Positions 45,516-54,142 of a DNA stretch of 64,000 nt are shown piece after piece. Where the stretch lies: the NCBI RefSeq assembly GCF_000966195.1, contig NZ_LAHL01000015.1:1-64000 (forward strand). The letters run 5' to 3'. The translations under genes and the position numbers were made by a program. The stretch's first letter is position 1. Each line of letters starts with the position of its first letter. The notes under the pieces were generated by a model. It was not told the DNA's origin and searched no databases. It saw only the letters and a program-made list of their open reading frames with translations. Origin of the DNA: Domibacillus robiginosus (lineage in GTDB: Bacteria; Bacillota; Bacilli; Bacillales; Domibacillaceae).

Positions 45516-46601
45516 ATGAAAGAACATTTTCAAATCAGCCCACCTCTGGCTCAAATGATTGTAGATGCTGCCAAAGAAGTGATTGGGAAGGATATTAATC
45601 TTATACATCTAGACGGAAAAATTGTGGCCAGCACAGATCCAAATAGAGTTGGCACCTTTCATGCTGCTGCTTTTCAGGTACTGGAAAAAGAAAGTATCGT
45701 AGAAGTTTCAGAGGATGATACGTTTAAGGGTGCAAAAAAAGGCATTAATTATCCAATCATGATAGACCAAAAAATGCTCGGTGTAATCGGCATATCAGGA
45801 GATCCAGAAGAATGTAAGTCATTAGGTTTTTTACTGACCAAAATTACCGAAGTGTTGATCAAGGAGCAAATGATAAAAAGCGCCATTCACTCTCTTGATG
45901 AGTTACGCGCCTCTATTGTTCGTATGCTCATTTTTGAAAATGAAAAAGAGGATGCCTTCATGCGTGAGCACTTGCCTCAATTGCAATATGAATTAGAAGA
46001 AAAAGCTTTTGTCGCTATTATTCATTTGCATGATTTGGATCATACTTCATCACTCCCTGTTAAAATGAATGGGACGTTATTAGAACAGGGAATTAAACTT
46101 TTTACTTACTTATTTCCTAACCAGTACGCCCTCATTATTAACGAATCACAGTACCAAACAATATTAAAAGCCTTTCAGACGTGTTTCCGTTCTATGAATG
46201 TAAGCTATTCAATCGGAATAGGGAGCATTGATATTTTAGATAAACTTGGAACGTCCTATACGCACGCCAAGCTCGCCTTAAAATATGCTCTTTCAAGAAA
46301 AGTAACAGTATGCGAATATACAAAGCTGGATCTAGAAATGATAATGGAAAATATTGATTTTCATATAAGAAAGGACTATACGGCGAAACTTATCGGTGCG
46401 CTTTCAGAAGAGGAAATAAGCCTTTTGCACAGTTATTATCACCATAACCTTTCATTGAAAAAAACAGCTGAAGAGTGGTTTATTCATAAAAACACCCTGC
46501 AATACCGCCTTGAAAAAATTGCCGAAAAAACAGGATCAAATCCAAGAGACTACCACGATTCTGTGAAACTTTATATTGCTCTTTTACTTCAAACTCTTTA
46601 G
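45516..46601 (+). CDS. cdaR: CdaR-family sugar diacid regulator
   Basis: 361-aa regulator with an N-terminal diacid-recognition domain (about 5-135; VIGKDINLIHLDGKIVASTDPNRVG, then GKKGINYPI-like and IGVIGISGDPEE blocks), a central GGDEF-like/linker region, and a C-terminal HTH_30 domain (about 300-358; LKKTAEEWFIHKNTLQYRLEKI). CdaR proteins activate uptake and breakdown of glucarate, galactarate or glycerate in response to the acid. The glycerate kinase gene follows, 500 bases on with a repeat between, which supports that role. Confidence 0.88.
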   Translation: MKEHFQISPPLAQMIVDAAKEVIGKDINLIHLDGKIVASTDPNRVGTFHAAAFQVLEKESIVEVSEDDTFKGAKKGINYPIMIDQKMLGVIGISGDPEECKSLGFLLTKITEVLIKEQMIKSAIHSLDELRASIVRMLIFENEKEDAFMREHLPQLQYELEEKAFVAIIHLHDLDHTSSLPVKMNGTLLEQGIKLFTYLFPNQYALIINESQYQTILKAFQTCFRSMNVSYSIGIGSIDILDKLGTSYTHAKLALKYALSRKVTVCEYTKLDLEMIMENIDFHIRKDYTAKLIGALSEEEISLLHSYYHHNLSLKKTAEEWFIHKNTLQYRLEKIAEKTGSNPRDYHDSVKLYIALLLQTL

Positions 46602-46639
46602 TTTAAAGCCAGTGTGCAGACCAAGCCTTTCACTTTCAA

Positions 46640-46985
46640 AAAAATAGCCGATAAGTGAAGCCTGCCGAACTTCGCGTTTCTTGGACATTGCGAAAGCCTC
46701 CTCGACTGCGCTGGCGAGGTCTTCTGACGTACTGTACTTCCCGCAGGAGTCTTCGTCCGGCAGGCTTTACTAAGTAGTATTGAAAATCAATAAACAGAGG
46801 CTGAATCGGCATTTCCTCTTTTTCAAAAAGAAAAATACAACCCCATTAGCCCTATACAGTCTTGTTGCAAGCCACTTGGCGGCGTCCGGGCAGCGCCCTA
46901 TGGAAAGCGGAGCAGCCCGGACACCGCCGATCTATCCTATTCATGTGCTCGGTTATCAATCATTTGTCTACAATCTGATTTCAAG
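46640..46985. repeat. GC-rich dispersed repeat in two halves
   Basis: The part at 46640-46770 (GCCTGCCGAACTTCG...GCCTCCTCG...GCAGGCTTTAC) and that at 46860-46985 (GGAAAGCGGAGCAGCCCGGAC...ATTTGTCTAC) correspond to the left and right halves of a single element at 62200-62356. About 90 bases of AT-rich sequence lie between them. No transposase or inverted termini are evident. Confidence 0.6.
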
Positions 46986-47108
46986 CTCTTTAGTTCAAAG
47001 TTTTTTTGTTACAGAGAACAAAATGTTTCTTAATTCTTTGGTACCTGGACTATTACATCCTTATCATTCTTTCTCTATACTTAATGATAAATAAGGGAGG
47101 TGCTAATG

Positions 47109-48272
47109 ATGAAAGTTTTAATTGCTATTGATTCATTTAAAGGAAGCATTTCTTCTATAAAAGGTAGCGAAGCAATTTCTTTAGGTATAAAAGATATCTA
47201 TCCTGAAGCGGAAGTCTTGACACTTCCTTTAGCAGACGGTGGAGAAGGTACGGTAGAAGCATTGGTACAGGCAACAGGCGGGAAATTAGTCGAAAAAGAA
47301 GTAGTGGGTCCTTTAAAAGAAACAGCAAGGGCCATCTATGGAATTTTAGGTGACGGGAAGACAGCTGTAATTGAGGTGGCTGCAGCCTGTGGTTTGCCCC
47401 TTGTTCCTTACAGCCAGCTCAATCCGTTTCTTACAACTACATATGGCGTTGGAGAGCTTATTTCCGATGCCATTGAAAAAGGATGCCGTGAGTTTGTTAT
47501 AGGCCTTGGTGGAAGCGCTACAAACGATGCTGGAGTTGGTATGCTGCAAGCTCTGGGCTTTCGCTTCTTAAATGAAAACAATGAAGAGGTTGGTTTAGGA
47601 GCAAAAGCATTGCTTGAGATTCAGAAAATTGATCGGCTTCACGTAAACGAAAGATTGAAGGAATGCACATTCAAAGTAGCATGTGATGTAAACAATCCTT
47701 TATATGGTCCAGAGGGAGCAAGCTATGTGTTTGGGCCTCAAAAAGGAGCCACACCTGAAATGGTGAAACAGCTTGATTTAGGGCTGAAACATTTTGCTGA
47801 AGTTGTCCTTTATGAATCCGGTACTGATATTCACAATATCTCCGGTGCAGGCGCAGCCGGGGGACTGGGGGCTGCATTTTCAGGTTTTTTAAATGCCGAT
47901 CTGCAGTCTGGAATTGAATTGATTTTGGAAATCATCGAGATGGAAAAAAACATGAAGAATACAGACTTTGTGATTACAGGAGAGGGAAAATTGGACGGAC
48001 AAACTTCTATGGGAAAGGCTCCTCTGGGTGTCGCACAGCTTGCCCACAAATATAATATCCCTGTTCTGGCATTGGCAGGCGGTATTACAGAAGAAACAGC
48101 GGTATTAAATGAACTTGGTATTACCTCTTATTTTTCAATTGTAAATGCGCCGATGTCACTGGAGGAAGCCATGGATTCAAAAATGGCTTATAACAATTTA
48201 AGACGAACGACAAACCAGCTATTCCGTTTGCTTAAAGCAGTGAATGCCGAGACAGGTATAAATATACGATAG
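47109..48272 (+). CDS. garK: Glycerate kinase type I (GarK/GlxK)
   Basis: 387 aa from ATG 47109 (GGGAGG at 47095-47100). It phosphorylates D-glycerate, usually to 2-phosphoglycerate, linking sugar-acid and glyoxylate catabolism to glycolysis. Typical motifs: MKVLIAIDSFKGSISS at the start, LPLADGGEGTVEAL near 45, GLGGSATNDAGVGM near 125, GAGAAGGLGAAF near 250 and TGEGKLDGQT near 285. It lies downstream of a CdaR gene and 17 bases before a YciI-like gene. With the tartrate dehydrogenases here, it would handle the glycerate they can make. No intact permease is adjacent. Confidence 0.92.
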   Translation: MKVLIAIDSFKGSISSIKGSEAISLGIKDIYPEAEVLTLPLADGGEGTVEALVQATGGKLVEKEVVGPLKETARAIYGILGDGKTAVIEVAAACGLPLVPYSQLNPFLTTTYGVGELISDAIEKGCREFVIGLGGSATNDAGVGMLQALGFRFLNENNEEVGLGAKALLEIQKIDRLHVNERLKECTFKVACDVNNPLYGPEGASYVFGPQKGATPEMVKQLDLGLKHFAEVVLYESGTDIHNISGAGAAGGLGAAFSGFLNADLQSGIELILEIIEMEKNMKNTDFVITGEGKLDGQTSMGKAPLGVAQLAHKYNIPVLALAGGITEETAVLNELGITSYFSIVNAPMSLEEAMDSKMAYNNLRRTTNQLFRLLKAVNAETGINIR

Positions 48273-48288
48273 AGAGGACGATTGTTAC

Positions 48289-48567
48289 ATGAAATACTTT
48301 GCTGTTTTTTTACCGATGAAAAATGAGGAGAAAAGCCAACAGTATCGCGCACAGCATCTAGACTTTTTAAATCAAAAGCGCCAGGAAGGTAAAATATTTG
48401 CCAATGGCCGATTTGCTGATGAAGCCGGTGGGTTGGTTATTTATCGAGCCGGCTCATTGGAAGAAGTGGAACAAATCGCAAAACAGGATCCTTATGTTAT
48501 TCAGGGAGCAAGAGGATTTGACATTCATGAATGGGAAATGGTCAGCGACGCAGTGCTGCCTTATTGA
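48289..48567 (+). CDS. YciI-like protein
   Basis: 92-aa small alpha/beta protein of the YciI family (ferredoxin-like fold), with AVFLPMKNEEKSQQYRAQHLDFLNQK and FANGRFADEAGGLVIYRAGS and a DPYVIQGARGFDIHEW end. The histidine and aspartate of the putative active site (H24 region, D73 region) are present. Function in the family is ill defined. It follows glycerate kinase by 17 bases with a GAGAGGACG ribosome site, so it is probably in the same operon. Confidence 0.82.
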   Translation: MKYFAVFLPMKNEEKSQQYRAQHLDFLNQKRQEGKIFANGRFADEAGGLVIYRAGSLEEVEQIAKQDPYVIQGARGFDIHEWEMVSDAVLPY

Positions 48568-48617
48568 GATGAAAAGATTTTTCAGAGGAAAAGCTATCAT
48601 ACAGAAAATTTTCAAAT

Positions 48618-48668
48618 GAAAAAAGGCCTTGACGAATGTGAAAATATTTGTTGAGGCTTTTTTATTGA
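48618..48668 (+). terminator. Terminator after the glycerate kinase operon
   Basis: AAAAAAGGCCTTGAC... and ...TTGAGGCTTTTTT arms with several wobble pairs, T run. Confidence 0.65.
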
Positions 48669-48839
48669 GCTTTGTTAAACGAAAGGGACAATTTAACTTA
48701 AATTATATATAAGCTAAACAATGAAAGGTGAGAGGACGAAATATAGTATAATGAGAGAGAATACAAAATCTAATCGGAGTATAGTGAAAACGCGCAACGA
48801 CGCAAAAATTTAATGTCTCTAAAGGTGGATACATGAATT

Positions 48840-50081
48840 ATGTTGCAAAAAGATTTACTTGACCAGGCTGGTGCTCTTCAGTATTTATTTGAAAGTCATC
48901 CAGACGGTATATGTATTGTAGATGTGGAAGGTCAGTTTTTATACGTAAATGCCGCGGTATTAACGATGTTTGGTTATAAACAGGAAGAGATATTACAGAC
49001 ATCGTTGGATCAGCTATTTTATTCATCAAGTGTTAACAGTGATAACTCTGGCAGAAATATCAAAGCCCGATCTACATTGGCCATTCGGCATAAAAAAGGC
49101 TTCCTGGTTTATGTTAGATTGACAAGTATTCCACTTGTAAGCGACGGGCAAGAGACGGGCAGTTTCATCAGATTTGAAGATATCACTCAGCAAGTGAACC
49201 GGAGCAAGGGATTATTAGATATTCAAGAAATGTTTTCATTCATTTCGGAAAAATCTCAAAATATCATTTCCTCTACTTCTGCCGATGGCATATTCACGTA
49301 TATCTCCCCAACTGTAGAGGCATTACTCGGGTATACTCCAGAAGAGGTTATTGGAAAACCTGCAGCATCTTTCAATCCTCCGGACACCAATAAAAAATTC
49401 CAGGAGCATCGCAACTCATTATTTATCGACCAGGACACGGAGCGGTTTACGGGTCGTGTTCGGCATAAAAATGGGGAATATCGCTGGTTTGAGACTACAG
49501 CCGAGTATATCCGCGATCCATCTGGAGAAATCATACAAACCATTAGCGTCGGGCGTGACATTACAGATCGTAAAGAAGCAGAAGAGAAAATTATGCACCT
49601 GGCCTATCGCGACAGCGTAACCGATCTGCCGAACCGACGTTTATTTAAGAAACGTGTCAGCCTGCTCTTAGGCGAGTCGAAAAATGAACAACATGTTCAC
49701 GCTCTGATGTTACTTGATTTGGATGGGTTTAAATACGTTAATGATACTTTTGGACATGACGTTGGCGATCTGCTTTTGATTGAAGTGGCAAAAAGGCTGA
49801 TACACACAGTTGGGGAGGAGGATTTTGTAGCTCGTTGGGGTGGAGATGAGTTCACAGTTTTTCAAGTGAATATAGAAAACAGGTCTGATTTAATTTCCTT
49901 AATGGAACGGATCAAGGATGTAATCGCTGAACCAATGATTATTTCAGACCATACACTTTGTGTTACTGCAAGTATAGGTATCTCATTTTTCCCCGAAGAG
50001 GGGGATACGGTTGAGGCGCTTTTCAAAAATGCAGATAAAGCGATGTATCGTGCTAAAAAACAAGCAAAAAATCGGGCTTGA
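48840..50081 (+). CDS. PAS-PAS-GGDEF diguanylate cyclase
   Basis: 413-aa soluble signalling enzyme. Two PAS sensor domains (about residues 12-118, with FESHPDGICIVDVEGQFLYVN, and 135-250, with SADGIFTYISPTVEALLGYTPEEVIG) lead into a GGDEF domain (about 255-410). The active-site RWGGDEF motif near 333 is intact, DSVTDLPNRRLF starts the domain, and no EAL domain follows. It makes cyclic di-GMP from two GTP, with the PAS domains sensing an unknown cue. No membrane helices. AAAGGTGG precedes the start. Confidence 0.9.
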   Translation: MLQKDLLDQAGALQYLFESHPDGICIVDVEGQFLYVNAAVLTMFGYKQEEILQTSLDQLFYSSSVNSDNSGRNIKARSTLAIRHKKGFLVYVRLTSIPLVSDGQETGSFIRFEDITQQVNRSKGLLDIQEMFSFISEKSQNIISSTSADGIFTYISPTVEALLGYTPEEVIGKPAASFNPPDTNKKFQEHRNSLFIDQDTERFTGRVRHKNGEYRWFETTAEYIRDPSGEIIQTISVGRDITDRKEAEEKIMHLAYRDSVTDLPNRRLFKKRVSLLLGESKNEQHVHALMLLDLDGFKYVNDTFGHDVGDLLLIEVAKRLIHTVGEEDFVARWGGDEFTVFQVNIENRSDLISLMERIKDVIAEPMIISDHTLCVTASIGISFFPEEGDTVEALFKNADKAMYRAKKQAKNRA

Positions 50082-50304
50082 ATTCCAGAACAGTTCTAAG
50101 AACGAAAAGGAAGTCTGGCTGCATAAAAGAATCCGAAGATGAATGTTGAATTTTTTATACTGAGGGAGGCTTTAGTTGAAGAAGATATCGTGAACCTCTC
50201 TATTTAAATCAAAGATTTTGATGGAGAGGTTCACCTAGTTGTACTTTATGATATCGACTTTGTCCAACAGCAAAGCATAAATCCTTTTTAAAAGGGCTTT
50301 TTTC

Positions 50305-51047
50305 TAAATCGGCAGTGCCCCGGTTAATGTATAAACACCCAGATATAAAAAACAATGGGCCAGGTATACATGATATACTTTTTTTGGAAGTTTATAAAAT
50401 TTATTTCCTATGCCGATAAAATAAGGCATAGAAATAGCGAACACTTCAGCACCCCGCATACCTGGCAACAGGTCTGCAAATAATTCGCTGATACTTACAT
50501 CCATGGCTGTAGCTGCAGCAATCGTTGGACACCCCATGGAAGCCGGTTAAAAATGCCAATAGGGATCACGATAATGACAGCTAAATAAACGAGCTTGATA
50601 TTCATTTATTTATACAGTTGCAGGAAAGCAGCCACACAAATAATAATCGTGGTAGTCGTATCCCCATTCATTGTGACGTCTGTCGCTGTTAAAACAGTAG
50701 CCATCATCACTTTCAATGGGTCTCCTTTTGCTTTTTTTATAAAAAGTTCGCATAAAGGGTCGAACAAACCGACGTTAAGCATAACATCGAAATACAAAAC
50801 CGCAAATAAAATCACAATAGCGGGTAAAATAACTCCGTAGAAACCTCTCCTGTTTCTTCATCTACACTAAATAAAAACCTTCTTTAATCCATTCGAAGAG
50901 ATCCCAAAATGAAGCACCCGTTGCGAAGGTAGCAATGGCTCCAAAAATAAATGGAACAATGGTTAGCGCCCCGAATACCGTTAATTTATTTTTTGAGAGA
51001 AGTGCAATGAATACAGTGATCATTTATAATGCTAAGACTGTTAACAT
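50305..51047 (-). pseudogene. Broken CitMHS-family citrate transporter gene
   Basis: From ATG 51047 (GGGGAGATGG upstream) the minus strand shows the order of a CitM/CitH transporter but with an in-frame stop at codon 8, a further stop after about 60 codons and several frameshifts. Recognisable blocks are LFAVLYFDVMLNVGLFDP, KKAKGDPLKVMMATVLTATD and DTTTTIIICVAAFLQLYK, near 50640-50810, and a NRLPWG block near 50540. About half of the usual length is missing. It lies next to the glycerate and tartrate genes and may once have imported a hydroxy-acid. Confidence 0.75.
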
Positions 51048-51526
51048 ACAAACCATCTCCCCTAAAAATGATAAAATCCAATCTTTTTTCTAAAACCTTC
51101 TCAGAAGGGTTAACAGTAAATAAGGTTTCTGGACTCTTATTCATTTACTCCATGAAGCGAATTTATTTACTGCTTTTTTTAAAAGCATTTTCTTTTTATT
51201 CATTAAAAATGACTTTACTCAATATTTTTATTTGTACTGTTTAGTTTTGTGGTAACCTCACTTTTATATATCTGTTTATAACATGAATTGGTGGTATCAT
51301 TTACAATCCAGCTAAACACTTTTAAGATCCTTGTTTGTGATGACCTTATCATTAAAACCGTATACAAAAATACTACTTCAGTTATTATCGACCTGAGGGA
51401 ATAAAGCCAAAATCTCATTAAAAAATTATGAAGTTAAATCTCTACTTTTAAAAGCGCATTCGAAAAAAAATCCCTCCTTTTTTTTCCGAGGATGATAAAA
51501 AAAGAAAATAGTAAGCTAATCTTCTC
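51048..51526. other. Spacer with no recognised gene
   Basis: Short frames on both strands, no family resemblance. Confidence 0.35.
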
Positions 51527-51560
51527 AAATCGGCATTAATGCATACATTAATGCCGATTT
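51527..51560. terminator. Perfect 15-bp bidirectional hairpin
   Basis: AAATCGGCATTAATG and its exact complement with a CATA loop. Bases after it are only moderately T-rich; it may end a transcript entering from the left or be a regulatory site. Confidence 0.5.
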
Positions 51561-51700
51561 ATTCTGGGTATTTCCTTTTATCTGAAATAATAACTGTACC
51601 AGTAAGGAGAAGCTTTAAGTTTTAAAAATTATAAAAATTGCATTCCAATAATACAACATTTTGTTGAGTATTTATAGAAGGAACTAAAAATATTCTAAAT

Positions 51701-51745
51701 TGTCAAAAAATATTTGACAATAACGTATACATTAATTATTATAAT
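51701..51745 (+). promoter_or_regulatory. Promoter and inverted repeats before tartrate dehydrogenase 2
   Basis: TGTCAAA-AAATA-TTTGACA (51701-51719) ends in a -35 TTGACA; 17 bases on lies TATTAT/TATAAT (51737-51745). The spacer holds a GTATAC palindrome (AACGTATACATT), resembling the core of the sites near 5.8 and 7.7 kb. Two possible operators thus overlap the promoter. Confidence 0.6.
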
Positions 51746-51809
51746 GACTATAAGATTCACATTAAACTAAACCGCCTGAAGAGGTAGAGTTAGTAGAGGA
51801 GGATTTTCA

Positions 51810-52907
51810 ATGAATGAAACAAAAAAATTCCGTTTAGCAGTTATTCCAGGTGATGGAATTGGCACAGAAGTCGTTGAGGCTGGTCTTCGTGTCATTAATC
51901 ATTTAGCGAAAGATTCTAATGGGAAGTTTGAATTTGAAAGCGATTTCTTCCCCTGGGGATGTGAATATTATTTAGAAAATGGAAAAATGATGGATGAAGA
52001 CGGAGTAGATAAACTAAGAGATTATGATGCGATTTATTTCGGAGCTGTTGGATTTCCAGGAGTGCCAGATCATATAAGCTTATGGGGCTTGCGCCTGGCG
52101 ATCTGTCAGGGATTTGATCAGTGGGCTAATATTCGTCCTATCGAATTTCTCCCTGGTGTTCCAAGACGACTTAATCATCCGGATGTTGATTCTCTAAACT
52201 GGGTATTGATTCGTGAAAACTCCGAAGGGGAATATTCAGGCATCGGAGGCCGCAATTTCTCTGGACGTGGACCTGGAAAAGAAGTGGCTGTGCAATCCGC
52301 TTTATTTACAGAGCATGGCTGCGAACGGATCATCCGTTATGCTTTTGATCTTGCCCGGACACGTAAAAGAAAGAAAGTAACAAGCATCACGAAAAGCAAC
52401 GCGCAGCAGTATGGAATGGTACTTTGGGATGAAGTATTTGCCCGTGTAAGCAAAGATTATCCGGATGTAGAGACGGATCAATGGCTTGTTGATGCAGCGG
52501 CAGCACAGTTTGTATTAAAACCCGAGGAGCTAGAGGTTGTGGTGGCTTCTAATTTATTCGCAGACATTCTTTCTGACCTGGGCAGTGCTCTTGCAGGAAG
52601 TCTAGGATTAGCTGCCAGCGCAAACATCAATCCTGAAGGGACTGCACCAAGTATGTTCGAATCCGTTCATGGATCGGCACCTGATATTGCAGGCCAGGGG
52701 ATTTCCAACCCGATTGGAGCAATCGGAAGCGCTGCACTAATGTTAGATCATCTAGGGTTAAAAGAAGAAGCAGAGCTCATCAATAAAGCCATTGCTGAAA
52801 CGACGCGCCAGGGCATTCTGACGCGAGACCTGGGAGGAACGTATAACACAAATGAAATAACCGATGCTATTATAGAAAATCTATCAAAAGTCAAAACGGA
52901 AGTTTAA
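51810..52907 (+). CDS. Tartrate / D-malate dehydrogenase family enzyme, copy 2
   Basis: 365-aa NAD-dependent decarboxylating dehydrogenase, paralogue of the gene at 10612. Blocks: IPGDGIGTEVVEAG near residue 11, QWANIRPIEFLPGVP near 108, RENSEGEYSGIGGRNFSGRG near 133, VASNLFADILSDLGSALAG near 245 with the metal-binding aspartates and MFESVHGSAPDIAGQG. This copy keeps the usual LPGV segment where copy 1 has LKGI. AGAGGAGGA lies before the ATG. A GntR gene follows 260 bases downstream after a terminator. Confidence 0.9.
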   Translation: MNETKKFRLAVIPGDGIGTEVVEAGLRVINHLAKDSNGKFEFESDFFPWGCEYYLENGKMMDEDGVDKLRDYDAIYFGAVGFPGVPDHISLWGLRLAICQGFDQWANIRPIEFLPGVPRRLNHPDVDSLNWVLIRENSEGEYSGIGGRNFSGRGPGKEVAVQSALFTEHGCERIIRYAFDLARTRKRKKVTSITKSNAQQYGMVLWDEVFARVSKDYPDVETDQWLVDAAAAQFVLKPEELEVVVASNLFADILSDLGSALAGSLGLAASANINPEGTAPSMFESVHGSAPDIAGQGISNPIGAIGSAALMLDHLGLKEEAELINKAIAETTRQGILTRDLGGTYNTNEITDAIIENLSKVKTEV

Positions 52908-52958
52908 AAAAGAAGGCTCGGGGGTTTTTGAAAAAAACTTCCCCGGCCTTTTTCTTTT
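52908..52958 (+). terminator. Terminator after tartrate dehydrogenase 2
   Basis: AGAAGGC.CGGGG / CCCCGGCCTTTTTCTTTT arms, long T-rich end, directly after the stop. Confidence 0.8.
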
Positions 52959-53034
52959 GTAAGAGAATTTTTATCAGTCGAAAATAATTTTTCAATAATA
53001 AGAGCCTGATTTTTATGTTGCTTAATTTGTTTAT

Positions 53035-53066
53035 TTGACATTGCACGATTTGGTTTGCAAACTAAA
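53035..53066 (+). promoter_or_regulatory. Promoter with near-palindrome before the GntR gene
   Basis: TTGACA at 53035-53040, and TTTGGTTTGCAAACTAAA (53049-53066), an imperfect palindrome centred on TTTGCAAA, covering the likely -10 region. Candidate self-regulation site. Confidence 0.4.
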
Positions 53067-53168
53067 GAGGATACTTTTTTTTTAGATGCGTAAAATGGTA
53101 CGTGTTAAGCACCAGATTTATCGCTTAAATAATGACTTGATAAAAGATGAATGGATTAGGTGATAGTG

Positions 53169-53927
53169 ATGAAAAAAAGGATAGCTGATAAGGATAGTGA
53201 AATAAATTTTTCTTTAAACGAAACAAGTATAGAGAAAGAGTTTTTGTTCTTTATTGATAATCTCAAAGGTTTTGATGAATACCGTTTACCACAGCGGGCA
53301 TACCATATTATCCGGCTGGCTATTCGTGATTTAATCCTTCCTCCTGGAAAAACAATATTAGAGCGGGAGATGGCTGAAGTATTACAGATGAGTCGTACGC
53401 CAGTAAGGGAAGCGCTTGTCCGTTTGGAGACGGAAGGGATGGTTCGTCTTATTCCGAGACGAGGATTTATTGTAGAACCAATTGAAACAGAGGATCTTAA
53501 ACAAATTTATGAAATTGTTGAAACACTTGATGGACTTGCCGTAAGTCTTGCTACTGCAAAGGTTGGAGAAGCAGAGATAGATGAACTTGAATTATTAATC
53601 GAACAGCAGGAAGAAGCGCTTGAGCAAGAAAATTTAAAAAAATGGGCGATGCTAGATGACCAATTTCACCATCTAATTATTGATTACGCAAAAAACAAGC
53701 GTCTTAGGACGGTAATAGATACCCATTCAGATCAACTATATAGGGCGCGGTTATTTACCATTAATCACAGGCCTGTACCTTTTCACTCCATAGTAGAGCA
53801 TAAAGCAATTATTGCATGTATGAAGGCTAAAGACAGTAATGCAGCCCGTGTTTTAATGCAATCACATCGAAATCGCGCGCGTAATGAAATCCTTACAGCA
53901 GTTGAAAAGATTAGCGAAATAAAGTAA
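53169..53927 (+). CDS. GntR-family regulator, FCD subfamily (tartrate dehydrogenase-linked copy 2)
   Basis: 252 aa when started at ATG 53169, 7 nt after AGGTGA (two upstream GTG codons in frame are alternatives). After a 35-residue unusual acidic N-terminal extension (INFSLNETSIEKEFLFFIDN) comes the winged helix (MSRTPVREALVRLETEG near residue 73) and an FCD domain (LDDQFHHLIIDYAKNKRLRTVI near 162). Together with the adjacent tartrate dehydrogenase it repeats the arrangement at 9.7-11.7 kb, in reversed gene order. Confidence 0.86.
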   Translation: MKKRIADKDSEINFSLNETSIEKEFLFFIDNLKGFDEYRLPQRAYHIIRLAIRDLILPPGKTILEREMAEVLQMSRTPVREALVRLETEGMVRLIPRRGFIVEPIETEDLKQIYEIVETLDGLAVSLATAKVGEAEIDELELLIEQQEEALEQENLKKWAMLDDQFHHLIIDYAKNKRLRTVIDTHSDQLYRARLFTINHRPVPFHSIVEHKAIIACMKAKDSNAARVLMQSHRNRARNEILTAVEKISEIK

Positions 53928-54016
53928 TCGAAAGCTTATTTAATTTTAGAGAAGGGTCCATTTGATCCTCATAAAAGTCGAATGCTTATCTCATTAAGAC
54001 CTTTTGGAAAGAAAGT

Positions 54017-54066
54017 AACATAACCGGTATTCCTTGAATTCGGAGTAACCGGTTATGTTTTTTGGG
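54017..54066 (+). terminator. Terminator after the second tartrate-linked GntR gene
   Basis: ACATAACCGGT...TTCC / GGAGTAACCGGTTATGT arms, then TTTTTT. Confidence 0.75.
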
Positions 54067-54142
54067 GGAAACATCGTTTTTCACGTTCATAGTTGTACTT
54101 ATGCGTCTCAAAAAGATTCTCCCTTAAAAAAAATAGCCTGAT

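Noticed and set aside
46780-47094. 104-codon plus-strand frame between cdaR and glycerate kinase
   Set aside because: It is made largely of the GC-rich repeat sequence and has no domain or proper start.
50190-50234. Inverted repeat after the diguanylate cyclase gene (TGAACCTCTC and GGAGAGGTTCA)
   Set aside because: Loop of over 20 bases and no T run; not convincing as a terminator or element.
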